From the NCBI GenBank assembly GCA_020912385.1, contig CP087206.1, positions 3,844,001-3,908,000 on the forward strand: DNA of 64,000 nt, written 5' to 3'. Each line of letters starts with the position of its first letter. Positions within the stretch are counted from its first letter, which is position 1. This DNA is from Neofusicoccum parvum (lineage: Eukaryota > Ascomycota > Dothideomycetes > Botryosphaeriales > Botryosphaeriaceae). Below, piece after piece: positions 33,888 to 46,417 of the stretch. Below the pieces are notes generated by a model, which saw only the letters and a program-made list of their open reading frames with translations, did no database searches and was not told where the DNA came from. The position numbers and the translations under genes were made by a program.

Positions 33888-35429
33888 ATGGCCGACCCCG
33901 CCGACAAGCCTTCGGTGCTGATAATCGGCGGTCTGGGTACGCAAGCCCGCTCCTGCCGCGCCGCCGCAGCTAATTTTTGCAGGCTACACCGGCCGCTTCC
34001 TGGCCAAGCACATCCACGACAGCCAGCTGGCCTCGGACGTGCGCATCGTCGACAAGCACCTGCCCGAGCTGGCATGGCTGGCCCCCGAGTTCGCCGACGC
34101 CTGCTCGCGCGAGAAGTTCATGCAGGCCGACGCCTCGCGGGAACGTGAGTAGCTGCGCGCCCATGCCCCCCGCCGACCCCCCGCTAAGCTGTGCAGAATC
34201 GCTCACCCGCATCTTCGACCGTCCGGACGGCAAGCAGTGGGACTACGTCTTCAACTGCGGCGGCGAGACGCGCTACTCGCAGGAGGATGAGGTCTACAAG
34301 ATGCGCTCCTACGCCCTCTCCATGGCCGTCGGCGGCGAGGCCGCCCGCCGCAAGGTCAAGGTCTTCGTCGAGCTCAGCACCGGCATGGTCTACAAGCCCG
34401 ATTCGACCCCGCGCAAGGAGACGGACAAGCTGAAGCCGTGGCTCAAGATGGCCAAGTGGAAGCTTCAGGCAGAGGAGGACCTGGCCAAGATCGACGGCCT
34501 CAACCTGGTGGTCATGCGTCTGCCGCACGTCTACGGCCCCTACACGAGCAAGTTCCTGGCGACGGCTCTGTGCATGGCCCGCGTCTACCAGGCGCTCGGC
34601 AAGGAGATGAAGTGGCTGTGGAAGGACGAGCTGCGCGCCAACACGGTTCACGTCGAGGACGTCGCCAGGGCCCTGTGGGCCGCGGCCGATTGGTACGTCA
34701 AGAAGGAGCCCAAGACGAAGCCCGCCGTGTTCAACCTTGTCGATCACACCAACACCTGTAAGTGCTCCCCGTCGAACAGAGAAGCTGCTAGCACTGGCAA
34801 GCGAGACGGCCCGAAGTGCACTGGGCCGTCTGTCCCGACGACCTGGCACGCCATGATGCGTCCCTGCGCGCGCATGCACGGCAATCTGGCCATACGAGCG
34901 TCGTTCGTCCAGTGAGCTTTGTGCTCGCGTGCGTCGCCATGGCGCTGCATCGCGCCGCAGAGTCCGAGTAAAGCCCGTTTTGCATTGCTAACAAAATCGC
35001 TGTTGCAGCTCAAGGAATCCTGGCAAACTTAATACACGAAACTTTTAACATCCCGACCGGCTTCCACGGGACGCTTATCTCCGCATTCGCCCGTCTGAAC
35101 CTGGAGCACGTTGTCGACGACGTCAATGACGAGACACTCGATCCGTGGGCGGACCTGCAGGAGAAGGCGGGCATCTCGAAGACGCACCCCAACCCGCTAA
35201 GCCCCTTTATGGAGAAGGAAATCCTCAAGGACACCGACCTCAGCATGGACGGCAGCCTTTTTGAGAAAGAGACTGGATTTGAGTAAGCTTCCACCACACG
35301 ACCTGCGTGGCCTGCTTGAATTTGACACTGACACGCTGGCTTTGCAACAGGTACAAGCATCCTGTGCTCACAAAGGCGGAGCTTGAGGATGTCGTAGAAA
35401 GTTACAAGCGGATGGGCTGGTGGCCATAA
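33888..35429 (+). CDS. NAD-dependent epimerase/dehydratase-family protein
   Basis: Five exons, 33888-33936, 33983-34144, 34197-34757, 35009-35282 and 35351-35429, give 374 residues with all phases consistent. The protein belongs to the extended short-chain dehydrogenase fold. The Rossmann motif IIGGLGYTGR is split by intron 1, and an aspartate at the end of the second strand (RIVDKHLPE) fits NAD binding. The substrate-side signatures ELSTGMVYKP, RLPHVYGPYTSKFL and NTVHVEDVARALW are clear. The usual YxxxK catalytic pair is not: at the matching place the Lys is present but the residue four before it is Met (MAKWK). The C-terminal GWWP ends the protein. The substrate is unknown. Intron 3 is 251 bases, long for this genome, and contains a strong hairpin. 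Confidence 0.88.
34804..34831 (+). other. Hairpin inside the long intron 3 of the epimerase-like gene
   Basis: AGACGGCCC and GGGCCGTCT form a perfect 9-bp stem around a 10-base loop. It lies near the 5' end of the 251-base intron 34758-35008. Confidence 0.6.
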
Positions 35430-38400
35430 CCCCATGCTCTGCGACAACCCAAATCTTTTGCAGCTGGCTTAAACCATTACTCGACGCTCATGCAACGGAC
35501 GGCTGACCCGATGACGAATGCAACACATTGACCGACGTCCCACCATTGAACCCCAACCTCCTCTCCATCGATAACTCATCCGACCTCTCCTGCTCTAGGA
35601 CAAGAAAATACAGCCAACGTCAAACCCTCTTTTACCAAGATACCCCTTGCGCGAACACCAGACATCGACACCACAACATCTAAACCCGAACGACGAGACG
35701 GCCTTTCATCACTTTTGCATCTCCTCCAATTTCTCTCAAATCTGGAATCCGACTCCTCCACAGAGGGCTTCCATTTGTCCTGTTATCAAATCTCCTCAAC
35801 CAGGCCGCAGCGGGACACATCAGCCCCAAGACCACCAGTCTCGCGAGGTTGCAGTTGCACTACGCGCTTACTCTCCTATCGTCAGATCAGCGGCGCCGCT
35901 TGACATGCTGAGACGTATGTCTACATGGTCGCAGGGCGTGACGCCGCAAGGGCAGCTCAGACCCTTGCAGCCGTCGCGAGTACTTGGTCAGCGAAAAGGA
36001 ATGAAAGAGCCAGGCTTGTCCTAGCTCAACAGGCCGGAAGTCGGACTGAGCGGGCGTCTTTTCGTCTCTATGTTGCCATCTTATTTTTGGGTGTCGAGCT
36101 TATCGCCGGAAGTACCCAGCTATCAGAGGGTAGGCCCAAGGGACTTCCAGGCGAGAGCGTCATGGGGGGCATACTCTGGTTTGTGCATAATATCGGAGCG
36201 TTCTGTTTTCCTTAGCCGTGTCTGTGTCTGTGGTGTCCGTGTGTGCTCGCTACCGCGTCGTCTCGTGTTTCCTTTGCTCCTATCTTTGCTATCTGTGTTG
36301 CTATTTCCGCCATGCCGCCGGTTTCCTATCTCATCCATCTCCTAGGCCTCGAGGAAGTTGTTGTGGGGTTGTACATAGAGACGATTCAAGAATTGCGCCG
36401 GAGATGGGAAAGAAAGCCAATGCAGGATCCAATGGTCTCCGTTGCCACGCATGGCCACCATTCTGTTTTGGCGAATTCGTGCTCGACTTGTTTCACCTGG
36501 GCTGATAACGTTTTTCCCATGCTGTCCGGTTTCTCTGGCTAGCGCGTGCACGTTGGCGCTGGGCTGTGCTGCTACTGGTTGGGGCCTCTCTTCTGCTGCT
36601 TTTGCTTCACATGGGCGCACGCGCGGCGGCGGGCTTGCTGGGCAGCTAGCAGCAGCAAGGGGCGCGTGCTCCTGTGTTCGGGCGTGGGCAGCTGGTGCGC
36701 GTACAGCAGCGGAGCTCGCTCCAGGCAGACGCCATAGGCCGGCACGCGCGGCTACGTCATAAGGGGTAAGTGTTGTGTTGGCGGTCTTTGTTGATGCGCC
36801 CCCGGGAAGGGCGAGGAACGGACCACGCGTTGCAATGCACACCCGCAGCGAGTCGGGGGGTTTGCGTGGTGTGGGAAAATCACCGGGGCTCTCTGTTGGG
36901 GTCCAAGACGGACGGGCGATTCGTAAGCATCCTCTGCCTCCCCTTCTCTGCGCGCGCTCGCTCGCAATGGCCGGCCGGCCGTCCTGGGGGCTCGGTCTAC
37001 ACGTGGTTATTCGCGGCTGAGCGGGGTGGGCGAGCGACTTGGATCAGATACCGACTCTGCGTCCCTGGACCCTCTCTCCGGCTCCCCGTCTCCCCGACCA
37101 CCCCGTTTCTCCATCTCAATCTCGGCGCACTCGGGGCTTCGGCGCTGTCTCCGGCGGCTCGACGAGTGGACGGGCAAGGAAGACACGGGGCTCCGGTGCG
37201 ATTGCTGGCAAAAGCTTTTTTCTGCGCGCGATGCCTTGCTCCTCGTCTGCGGTCAATAGCGCATGCAGACGCGTGTTGGCGTGGCGTCCGCGCCGGGCGC
37301 AGCGGGATGTGCGCATTGTGTCATGGGGTGGTGGGAAAAGCGAGATTGAGGGAGGATAGGTTTTTTTGCTCTGCTCGTTTCCCCATGGTGCTCGAGTCAA
37401 GAGGAGATGGTGCCTGGCCAGCCGCTAGCCACGCGCGGGCGACTCGGGGCATTTCTGACGACACCGCGACGCTGCCGCTAATGGGGGCGCGACTCGTGCC
37501 GGCCCTGCGCTCGCAGGCACGAGGCGCCCGAAGAACACCTGCGCGCTGCCTGACGCTGTCTCTCGCTAGGCGCCGTCGTCGCCGGGGCAGGCAATCCCAC
37601 GCCCTCCCTCTGCCCGCATCCCACACGCTCGCCTCCTCGCGCGGCTACTGCCGCTCCCATCCCCCGGCTCGCCTCTGGCCTTTGATTTACCTTGACGATC
37701 GTCGCCGCCATGTCTTACATCGCCGATTCAGCACCGCAGGGCTCTGCTGCTCCCCCGTCACGGGTCGCTACACGTCTAGGCTGCACACCAACACCGCGCC
37801 GGCGCCCTGATTGGCTCCCTCGCCGCCGCAGCTGCTCCGCGCTCCTGTTCTCCTTTCCCTGCCCCATCGCCCTCGTCGTCCCTGACGATCATTGTCTGCG
37901 GCCGGGCGCCTTGGCGCCAGTCGTCCGTGGAGTTCCAATAGTCGGGATCGCTGGTTGGGAGGCGAGATGGTGGCGCTCGTGCAAGCCACACTGCCAGTTG
38001 AAGAAAGCGCTCTGCGGGCGCGACGGACGGCAGCTCCCGCCCGCCTGTTCCGAGGCCGGCCACAGTCATCGTCGTGGGCGGGGAACCGGGTGGGCTAAAT
38101 GTCTTAGTTTCACGGACGCTTTTTTTCCACCCACCACTCGACTTCGTGTGGCTGGATCTGTGGATAGTCGCCGCTTTGTTCTCTTTTGCTTGTACCATGA
38201 TGTGCAAATATCACGCCAATTCTCTGGCGGTCCACTTCTTTCCGGGCTCGGAGAAGAGATCGGAGATTGGGCATGGGTGTGAGATCTGGACTGCAGCGTC
38301 TGCCACGCCTTATTCCCGCAGGGAGGCCACTTCGGCGATGCAGCCACCAAGAGGGCGGCACCGCACTGCCCCTTCCACATTCGCGCGTCTGACGGCAGCC

Positions 38401-41400
38401 CCAGCGCTCTGCGGACGCGTGCCCCGCCGTTGCTCTGCTGCAAAATACTGCGTGCAGAATCACATGCACGCGAGCCCACTTCCCGCACCGTACGACGCAG
38501 GTGCCAGCTCGCAAGCGATGGGACGGGAGGTGGCCCGTGGCAGTGATCAATGATATGGGGGCACCGGCACCTGTGGGCGCGGAGGCGAAGGGCGCCGGCG
38601 CGCGGTGCGTGTTCAATAATCCTTCCATCCTTCCCTCGCGGCTGACGCAGGGCCGGAGCATTGGAGGACAATCGTACGTTGCGCTGGGCAGACGGGCAGG
38701 TGGTTCGCGGTCTTGCCTGGCGTCCGTGTGGGCTGCACGGCGGATGCGTTCTCCCCTGCATCCCGCCTCCACTCCACCCACTTCCCCGCCTTACCGCCTT
38801 ACGGCTGTACCCACTCCCACTCCCACCAGCGGCACAGGATCTTCACGCAGAGGCGCGGCTGCAGGTGCGCCGCATGCAGATTGTCGGCCAGCGTGCATGC
38901 ATGTCGTACCTGCTTGTTCCAGGCCCAGCGACCCTTCCAGACCGCTGTGTCGACCTTCCTTCCAATCTCGCCACCGCTCTTTTGCGCCTTCGTTTCTGCT
39001 TCTCTCGCATTCTGCACCCACTCTCTGCTCCACGCCCCCATCCATGCCTCCACGGCCATATTGCGCCCTGGCCTTGGCAACTGCCGCCCGGAAGCGACAA
39101 CATCATGCTGTGCATGCATATCCACTCACGCCGGTCAGCCGTTTGTGTCCACTGCAGCTCATCAGAGACGGGCCTGGAACATAACTCGGGCAGAAGAGTC
39201 ACCGTTGCACCGATATAGTCGGCCTTCAGTGACGCTTGCGCAACCCGGTGCCCGCTGCACATGCGGGCCAGTCCACCCAAGTGTCTCAACATCAGGGCAG
39301 ACCATGCACGCAGAAGATGGACGACAGCTAGGATGGCTGTGAAGTGTACAATATTTCCCGCGAGCATGAATACCTCACCCCCAGACACAAACGACCGGTC
39401 GTGCACCTCATCTCAACCACCGCCCATCCACCGCCAGCTCACCGTGTACCGCCCACCCAATCGCAGAACCTTCCCTTACAGGAATCCTCTCACCGCTCAG
39501 CCTTACCCGCAATCATCGACAACTAACGCCGCCAGCGCGCGCCCCGCCACGCCGCAGCCACAACGCATCATCTGCAGAGCCATCACCTCCCACCTCAGCT
39601 CATCGCATCCCACAACGCACCCCTTGCATGGCAACGTCCACCACCACAGCGCACGATGCCCCTTCCCCCCGGCCCCTCCCCACATGTAAGCACCCTGTCC
39701 GAATGCAGACGGCCAGCCAAACCCAGACTCCTTCCCGTCCCACCTCCAGGAGTCCAGACGGCCGGTCGCAGATACGGCCGGTCGATCAACGTCAGCCTAC
39801 GCCTCCCCCTCCTCCCTCCCCTCCCTCCCGGCCACGCATCGCGACCACGCCACTTGTGGCCTTCTTTCCCTGCCTCGCCCACCCCCGCCCCCTCGCCGTC
39901 GATCTTATAGGGCTCGGAGGGTTAACGGGAGAGAGAGAGAGGGAAAGAGAGAGTAGGGATCTCCCAAGGCCCAGGCCAGACCTACATCCAACTGCCGAAA
40001 CTTGAGATGTGGTCTCCAGCGAATCCGGCGGTGCCGTGTCTGTTCGTTTCCCAGCCGCATTTTCTTTTTCCCTCTTTTTTTTTTTGACAATGCTTCCCCA
40101 TGAGACGAGACAAAAGAGTTCGGTCAGACAAAGAGAAAAAAAAAACGATGCGGGTTCCGCGACGTGCGTGTCCATGTGTGGTTTCAACGTGGGCGTGCTG
40201 CCCCGGCGCACGCGGAGCTAAAACGTGGGCGCGTCGGCATGGCGCGCTCCCCAGCTGCAAGACGATCCTCGCGCCGGATCGTGGGCTTGCCAGGGCGCGT
40301 TCGGCTCGAGGGTGGCTGGGGGGGATGGGCGGTTGGAGCAGGGACCGGCCGTGTGCAGCCAGGAGGGGGAGGGAGGGAACGGGCGTTCTCGGCTGGACGA
40401 CGGGCGGGCAGTGAAAGCTCGCCGTGGGGGTTCGTGTGAGAGAGAGAGTGAGTGGGTGAGAGCGAGAGGGCGTGCCTGAGCGGGCGCCATAGCTCCATGG
40501 AGAACGCCATCCATCGTTCGGAGTCCCGGCCGGGCTGGCATGCGGAGAAGCGATTGGTCAATCGGCGGCCGGGCTGGCCGGGACGCTGGGGGCGTCAGAG
40601 GCCTCGGTGGGCGAGCTTTGGTGCGAACTGGCCAGCGGCGTGTCGAGGCGGCGGCGCGTACGTCATGGGCTGGCAAGGCGGACGCATGAACGCCCGCCCG
40701 CCCCTCGAATTGGCGCGTGTGCGGGTGGCTGCCTGCTCGGCGAGAGCGATGGTGTCGATGAGGCTCCTGCGATTGCTTGCCTGACCTGGGTTGATCGCCT
40801 GTCCCAAATGGGGTCGCTGGTCGCCCGATCGAGACGGTAGCGTGAAGAGGCTGGCCAGATGCGGGAATGTGGGGCGAGGTTTTTTTTTTTCCACTGTCTG
40901 GTTTGACAGAGGGCGGACGTGATGGGCGTGCGGCTCGTGCCCGGCCCTTGTGTCGATGTGACGGGCGCGGTGCGTGATGGGGGCGGTGAGTTTCGTCGGA
41001 GTCGGTTCGTGCCGGATGTGCCCGTGTGGGAACTACATCGCTTGCGAGGGATTGGATTGGCTCTCGTGGTGGGAGGGGCGTACAGTAGCGAAGTCGTTTT
41101 TTTGCCGATGGCGGGTGATGGATCACGAGGGAAAGGGTGAATGGGCGGGAATGAGGCCCATTGGTGCTTAGGTGGGTTGAGATATGATATCGACGAGGTG
41201 TGGAGCTATACGTCGGGAAGTTCTGGAGTGCCGGTGTGATATTAATGGAAACAGTTGCTGTTCGTGTCTGCGTGTGATTGTGATAACAATGCGGGCCGGA
41301 CCGGACTCCGCATGGTGGGCCGCATTCTTTTCCCCTTTTCCTGGGTTTGCGGGAGAGGAAGCCCGGCATGATATTGTAATTATAAGAACGGACGTCGTGC

Positions 41401-43966
41401 GAGACTCTGGAATGGAACGTGGAGTCGGTCGTTGCATTGGAAGACCCCACCGGTGTCCTCTTCGGCCGACCAGATTGCATGCCTCACGCCACCCTCAACT
41501 CCTGTTTTCCAAGCCAGTCGTGTTGTTGGGAGTCATTCTTGGTTTGAGAGTTGGCAAAGTTGGCAGTGGCAATGGTACGGCCTTCGTTTTCTTAACTCTC
41601 GTGTTGTCGCGCATAGCCACCTTCCAAGCACTTCTTATACCCATCCTGCGCCATAAAACAAGACTTGAATAACGATTCTTTCTCTCTCATCGATCGTCAT
41701 GTTTGCAAAGACGGTACTTTCCATCGGAGAAAATGCGTAGTCGCCTCGTCGGGAACACGACTGCAGGACGCGCTCGCTAATTCAAAGTTTAAGCATACGT
41801 CCACGTACGAAGGGTTGGGACGATGGATGGCAGCCTCTTCCGGATTGATGCTTCGAACATCACGGCAGGCTATGCCTCTATGGCATTGTGGAGACGGTCG
41901 AAATAAAGTGAAGCGGTGAAGTCAGAAGCATGGGAGTCGGAAAGTCTATTTTTACTCGGCGATCTCCAGCCAAGTATAATCCGCACCGACGACTTCGCCC
42001 CGTGATGAAACGTCAGGCTCTGTTTATCCACATCCCTTGTTCTCCCACTCTTCACCATCCACGGTCCCAAGTGCCGATCGCTCATGCCTCCTACTCGGTC
42101 TCCGCCGGCGGAAGGGCCGGAAATTTGCTTGGAAATCACCACAACCTTCGCGAGCGGCGAACATCATTGTTCGACCATTTCGGAAAGCGAGGCCTCCGAA
42201 TGCGAGATGAACGTGAGCGCTGCCAACGTCTGCTCTGTTGCCGCGTCGCCCATAGCTCGTACTCGGGATCGCAAGACGAGGGACAGGAGGGCCGCGAGGA
42301 AGCAGCAGAGGTCAGCGGAGCAGGCGATCATCAGACTACACTTGCAACACATCAGCTGGCGTACTCGCGGCCGTCAGTCGTCGTGGTCAGCCTGCAAGCA
42401 ATCGGATCGACAGGAGACGCCATCGGCCAATGGGACGATCAGCCAACGTCATGCGCGCCGGCAACCCGCCGACCGGCGGGATGGAGTGTGGAAACAAACG
42501 GTTCAGGCCGGATGGGGATTGGGGAGGAGCGGGAGAGCTTAGCTGCTGCGCTTGGCTCCTCTGGCTCGTGGTTGGCGGCTGCCGGCGGGCTGCCCTTTAC
42601 CCGACATGGCGGCAGGCCGAACGACGCTGCTCAGCTGCACAAGGATCCTGGCAATGGACCGCACCTGCCAGGTATATCGTGGACACAAGTCATGGTGTAT
42701 CGAGTGCCCAGCAGGCTGAGCCCAGTGCTGGGACGCTGGCGCGGTCCCACGCTCTTAGTCTCGGTAGATAACTTCGCGATGGGCGGCGTTTTTGGTGTTC
42801 CGTTTGGTGGCGGCGCGAGCGACGTCAGTGGTCGAGCGTTGATATTGGGAAGGATTATTATCTCCGCGGCCAGTGGCCTTATGTCCAGGGAGCTACTTCC
42901 TTAGCTACCCCACATTTTGGATGCGCTGTCACCTGTCGAGCCAAGGCAGGCGTGCTCAATGACGCCCAGATTTTCCGTCGCGACATTCCGCCCTGCTTTT
43001 CAGCACTGCTGACACCGCCCCCTTCTCCACCGGCTCCGCGACTCCGCCTTCCGCGGCGCCGTGGTACGCTTTGAGATTGCTGCAGCTTCTGCCAAGCGGC
43101 TGGTACATCTCAGAGGCGGGACGGAAAACGAGCTGCGGGAAGAGCGGGCAAAGCAGGGAATAGATCCGGGCTGACGAAAAGATCCGCAAGGGTGCGATCC
43201 GGAAGTTGCCTTGCCCTGCTCGCCGCTCAGCAGGAAAGCTGGGGTGCATCGGACGTTTTTCGACGATTGACACGTCCTCCTTCCCGAAGCATCGACGGAG
43301 GCGGTGTTGCGTATGCCAAGCGGGGATGCTTCCGCGCCCGGGATATGCGCCTGAGGGTAATCTGACTTCATCCCTGCCGACCCGCTTCTTCTATCGCGAC
43401 GCTGACCGCGACGTGTCGGAGGTGCCGAATTTAGGTTTGAGGCTGCTGAGGACCGAGTTTGGGAAGCCTGCATGGTCAGACAGCAAATAAGGTCTCACGT
43501 CGGAGGGCGGCAGAAATTATGAAAGGAGCAGAAAAGAGGGTCTGTCCGTCAGATGTGTGTTCGAATGCCTCTGATGTGACGCGTGTCCTGTACTGTACAC
43601 CTAATAGCCCTTAAACTTGCCCTCGTTCTATAGACGAATCGGCTTTGTTCCACGTATATTCAGGCTCCCGAGAGCTGTACTCCTCTCATGCGCCCAAGTC
43701 CCGCTAATTCTCAGCAACCCGCCAAAAAAAAAAAAAAATTCAGGTCCCTCGAGTTCAACTTTTCTCCCAATTGCCTCGTTGCGCTGGCTTTCCCATAGAA
43801 CGCCTCGCTAGAATAAAAACCTGCCTCGAGCCGATATCGTAACGGAGTGAAAGAAGCAAATACAAGGAGACGCTGCCTCAGAGCCTCCGCAAAAGAAGTT
43901 TAGTCCCGCTACTGCGGCCAAACTGTTCGTCTTCAGTCGTCCTTTTTCTTTATCCAAATCCTTCCC
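35430..43966. other. 8.5 kb gene-free interval between convergent genes
   Basis: Both flanking genes end here, so no promoter explains its size. Many long overlapping open frames occur on both strands (up to 420 codons at 40218-41480, minus), but they are Arg/Pro/His/Ser-rich, compete in several phases at once and show no family motif. Pyrimidine-rich leader-like stretches at about 35550-35900, 36220-36340, 37560-37710 and 39380-39700 are each followed by ATGs and suggest transcription. A purine GA-rich run (39928-39957) and A/T homopolymers (about 40074, 40137, 40877 and 43725) are present. The last 2.5 kb has more ordinary composition. I recognise no transposon, tRNA or rRNA. A noncoding RNA, or a fast-evolving gene with many small exons, cannot be excluded. 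Confidence 0.5.
39928..39957 (+). repeat. GA-rich simple repeat
   Basis: A purine-only run rich in GA and GAAA units, in the gene-free interval. It may be a GAGA-type or triplex-prone element, but no function can be read from it. Confidence 0.7.
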
Positions 43967-45249
43967 TTACTCGATCAGTGCCTTGCACTTAAGGCAGTGA
44001 ATCTCCTTCTTGTACTCTTCTCCCTCATGTCCTTCCCTAGTATCCTTGAGGATGATCTGGCTCTTGACATCAGTGCCGCTTATGACTTCAGTCTGAAAGA
44101 CGGGTTCTATCTTTCCGCGCTCGCTCTCCTCAGTCTTCACGTCGATATCCGAAGTGTGAGAGACATGGCCATTGGGCGTGGTTTGGGACATGGCGGCGGA
44201 CCGCTGAGAGGCGGGGACGAGTATGGGCTCCGGAAGCTTGTTCTCCTCATGAGCTTGCCTGATGGCTTCGTGCTCGAGGCACTCGCTATGGAGCCAAAGA
44301 CCGCAAGCATCGCAGTGGATCAGTAGAGTGTCGGGGTTGAACGGAGCTTCGTCAATGCAATGCTTGCGGAGTGTCTGAGAGCACCTTCGTCAGTTGAATG
44401 GCCACAGAGGCTGAAGTGGGAGCTTACTGAAAGTTCACCCGTGCCAGAACCGTCGGGGCAGTCAAAGGTCTGGCGCCAGAAGAGCTGGTCTGCATCCAAC
44501 ACCTCGTCGTTGTCATCCTCAGTCCAGTGCCGCATATTGGCTTTGCCGTTCACGGTCAACGCGTCAATAACTTGCATGGTGTTGCTCGCGATGACTTCAT
44601 TCTTGCCGTGATAGGGTCTACGCCCGCCGGGAATGTCCTCCGGCCTGTACATCCAGAAGATGCGCAGGAAGACATGCGCCTCCGACGCGGCGCGCACCTC
44701 CAGCACCTTTGCAACCCAGTTTTGTAGCGGAGCATCGACGGTCTCGGAGTCGTCAGGCTTCACCCACACAGTATCGCCCAAGCGGAAAGTCTCGGTGGAG
44801 ACTGCAGTAAGAGTGAGGTGGCGTCCTGTCAGTTTCTGTCTGTTCGTGCCAGTAGGATGGGTGGAGGCTTGCTTACTTGTGAACTTGCGATACCTGCGCG
44901 TGTCCTCCCACCATTTCACGGGCTCCACCGTGTACAGCGTGCTGAGATTCTTGTCGAACTCATTCTCCTCGAGCATGGGCTCGCGGGCGGCAGCGCCGCG
45001 TTTGCGCTTCTTGGAGGCCTTGTGCGAGGGTTTGGGAATGGGACTGTGCTTGACGGTGAAGGTCGCCTTAAACTTGGACCAATCGAGCTTGGGCGTGTCG
45101 GGCTTGTCCTGTTCCTGGCCGTCGGCGGCGCCGTTATTCGAGGCCATCGACTGCTGCTCGACGCCAAGCGAGTCCTCGCGTCGAGAGCTGGTGGTCGAAG
45201 ACAGGCGCGACGTGCGCGACTGCTTGGCGGGAGCCATTGAGTCGGACAT
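43967..45249 (-). CDS. BAH-domain protein with an atypical PHD-like zinc finger
   Basis: Three exons, 45249-44877, 44801-44428 and 44374-43967, give 384 residues. The N-terminus is Ser-rich and basic with a KKRKRG nuclear-signal-like run. The BAH module spans about residues 105-245: FRLGDTVWVKPDD, NWVAKVLEV, FLRIFWMYRPEDIPGGR and HGKNEVIASNTMQVID. A PHD-like part follows, with Cys239, Cys255, Cys270-x2-Cys273, His278-x2-Cys281 and finally Cys376-x2-Cys379 at the very end. BAH-PHD proteins bind histone tails and nucleosomes, and fungal relatives act in chromatin silencing. The finger is unusual: the CxC of the first pair reads C-I-D, and about 95 residues of acidic, probably disordered sequence separate the HxxC from the last CxxC. 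The gene diverges from the CAF120-like gene. Confidence 0.87.
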
Positions 45250-46417
45250 GGCGGCTGCGGGGCGCGGTGGAGCAGCAGGGGCGATGCTGGCGGACGGCGG
45301 GCGCGCTCTGGCACGCGGCGTTCGAGATGAGGGCCAGGTGGAGGGCGCGGCGGAGCTCGGTGCCTGGCAGGTGAGGCACGCGCAACGCGACAGCACAGCT
45401 AGGGCGGCGCGTGGCGGCTTTGCAGCGCACGCGGCTGCACGGGCGCGCGCGGGACAGCGCAGAGTGGGAGCGGAGCTGGGAGGGTGGCGACGTGCGCGGT
45501 GAGAGCTGGGCGCTTGGTACTGGTATGTGGTGAGCGCACTTCTTCGCGCGCCGGCGGAGCGACGCTTGGGCGCGTGTCCTGGCGTGCTGGGCCTGCCCAT
45601 TGCCTGTGCCAGCCCCCAGCCACTTCGCGGCGGCCCTGAGCAGCCACCCCGGCCGGGCGATCACCACTGGCCCCCCGGCGCCTTAGGACGAGAAATCAAT
45701 GCTGGATTAGGTTAAGAGCTGAAGCCTCACGCGCACCGCATGCTCGCGGAGACGTAATCCTCCATCATGGCCGGATGCGTCAGCCTCTGCCCGCGGGCGC
45801 CTCGTATTCCTTAAAGGCGCGGCTCGCAGCGAGCAGCTGCGCGCGCGCCGCATTGTCGACATTGTTCGCTTCCGTCTGATCCGCCGGCCTCAGTACAATA
45901 GCAGCGCGTAGCCCGTCGTGCGCCGTTGAGCGCGCCGCCCTGAAACACCGCGCGCTCGGCCAGCAGTCCACCACTCGGCTCCGGCACGTCACTCACAGGC
46001 GTCATAAGCTGACCCTGAGCCCGTCCGAGAGCTCCCGCCCGCGCCGGTCCAGGCGTCTTTTTCGACCTCAGCCCGCCCAATATCCGGCCTTGCTCCCCAG
46101 CCCGGCTGCGCCCCTTCTCCTACATATCTCGCCCGCCGCCTGCTTTAATATTCACCGCGCGCCAGTCTGCTCCGTAGCTCCGCCCGCCCGTCGCTCGCTC
46201 CCGTCCCACGCCTCCCTCTCTGCACGGCACCGCGTGCTCCGACGCGTGCGCTGCACCAGCTCCACGCCCATCACACGCAGACTGCCGTGGAAGCCGCCCC
46301 GCTTAGCGCACAGCAGCTGCAGCGAACATGCCTCGCCCGCGCGGTACGGCGCAAACCTAATTCCCGTGTGGGAAGCCGCGCAAGACTGACGCTGACTCCC
46401 TTGCAGTTCTCTCGTTT
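45250..46417. other. Divergent promoter region, BAH protein and CAF120-like genes
   Basis: These 1.17 kb are GC-rich and carry both promoters. The sequence just before the CAF120-like ATG (CCCTTGCAG at about 46400-46408) could be the acceptor of a 5' UTR intron. No other gene is seen. Confidence 0.5.

Noticed and set aside
40218..41480. 420-codon minus-strand frame in the gene-free interval
   Set aside because: His/Pro/Arg/Ser-rich throughout with no conserved block, and other frames over the same bases are equally open. Left as a possibility only within the interval entry.
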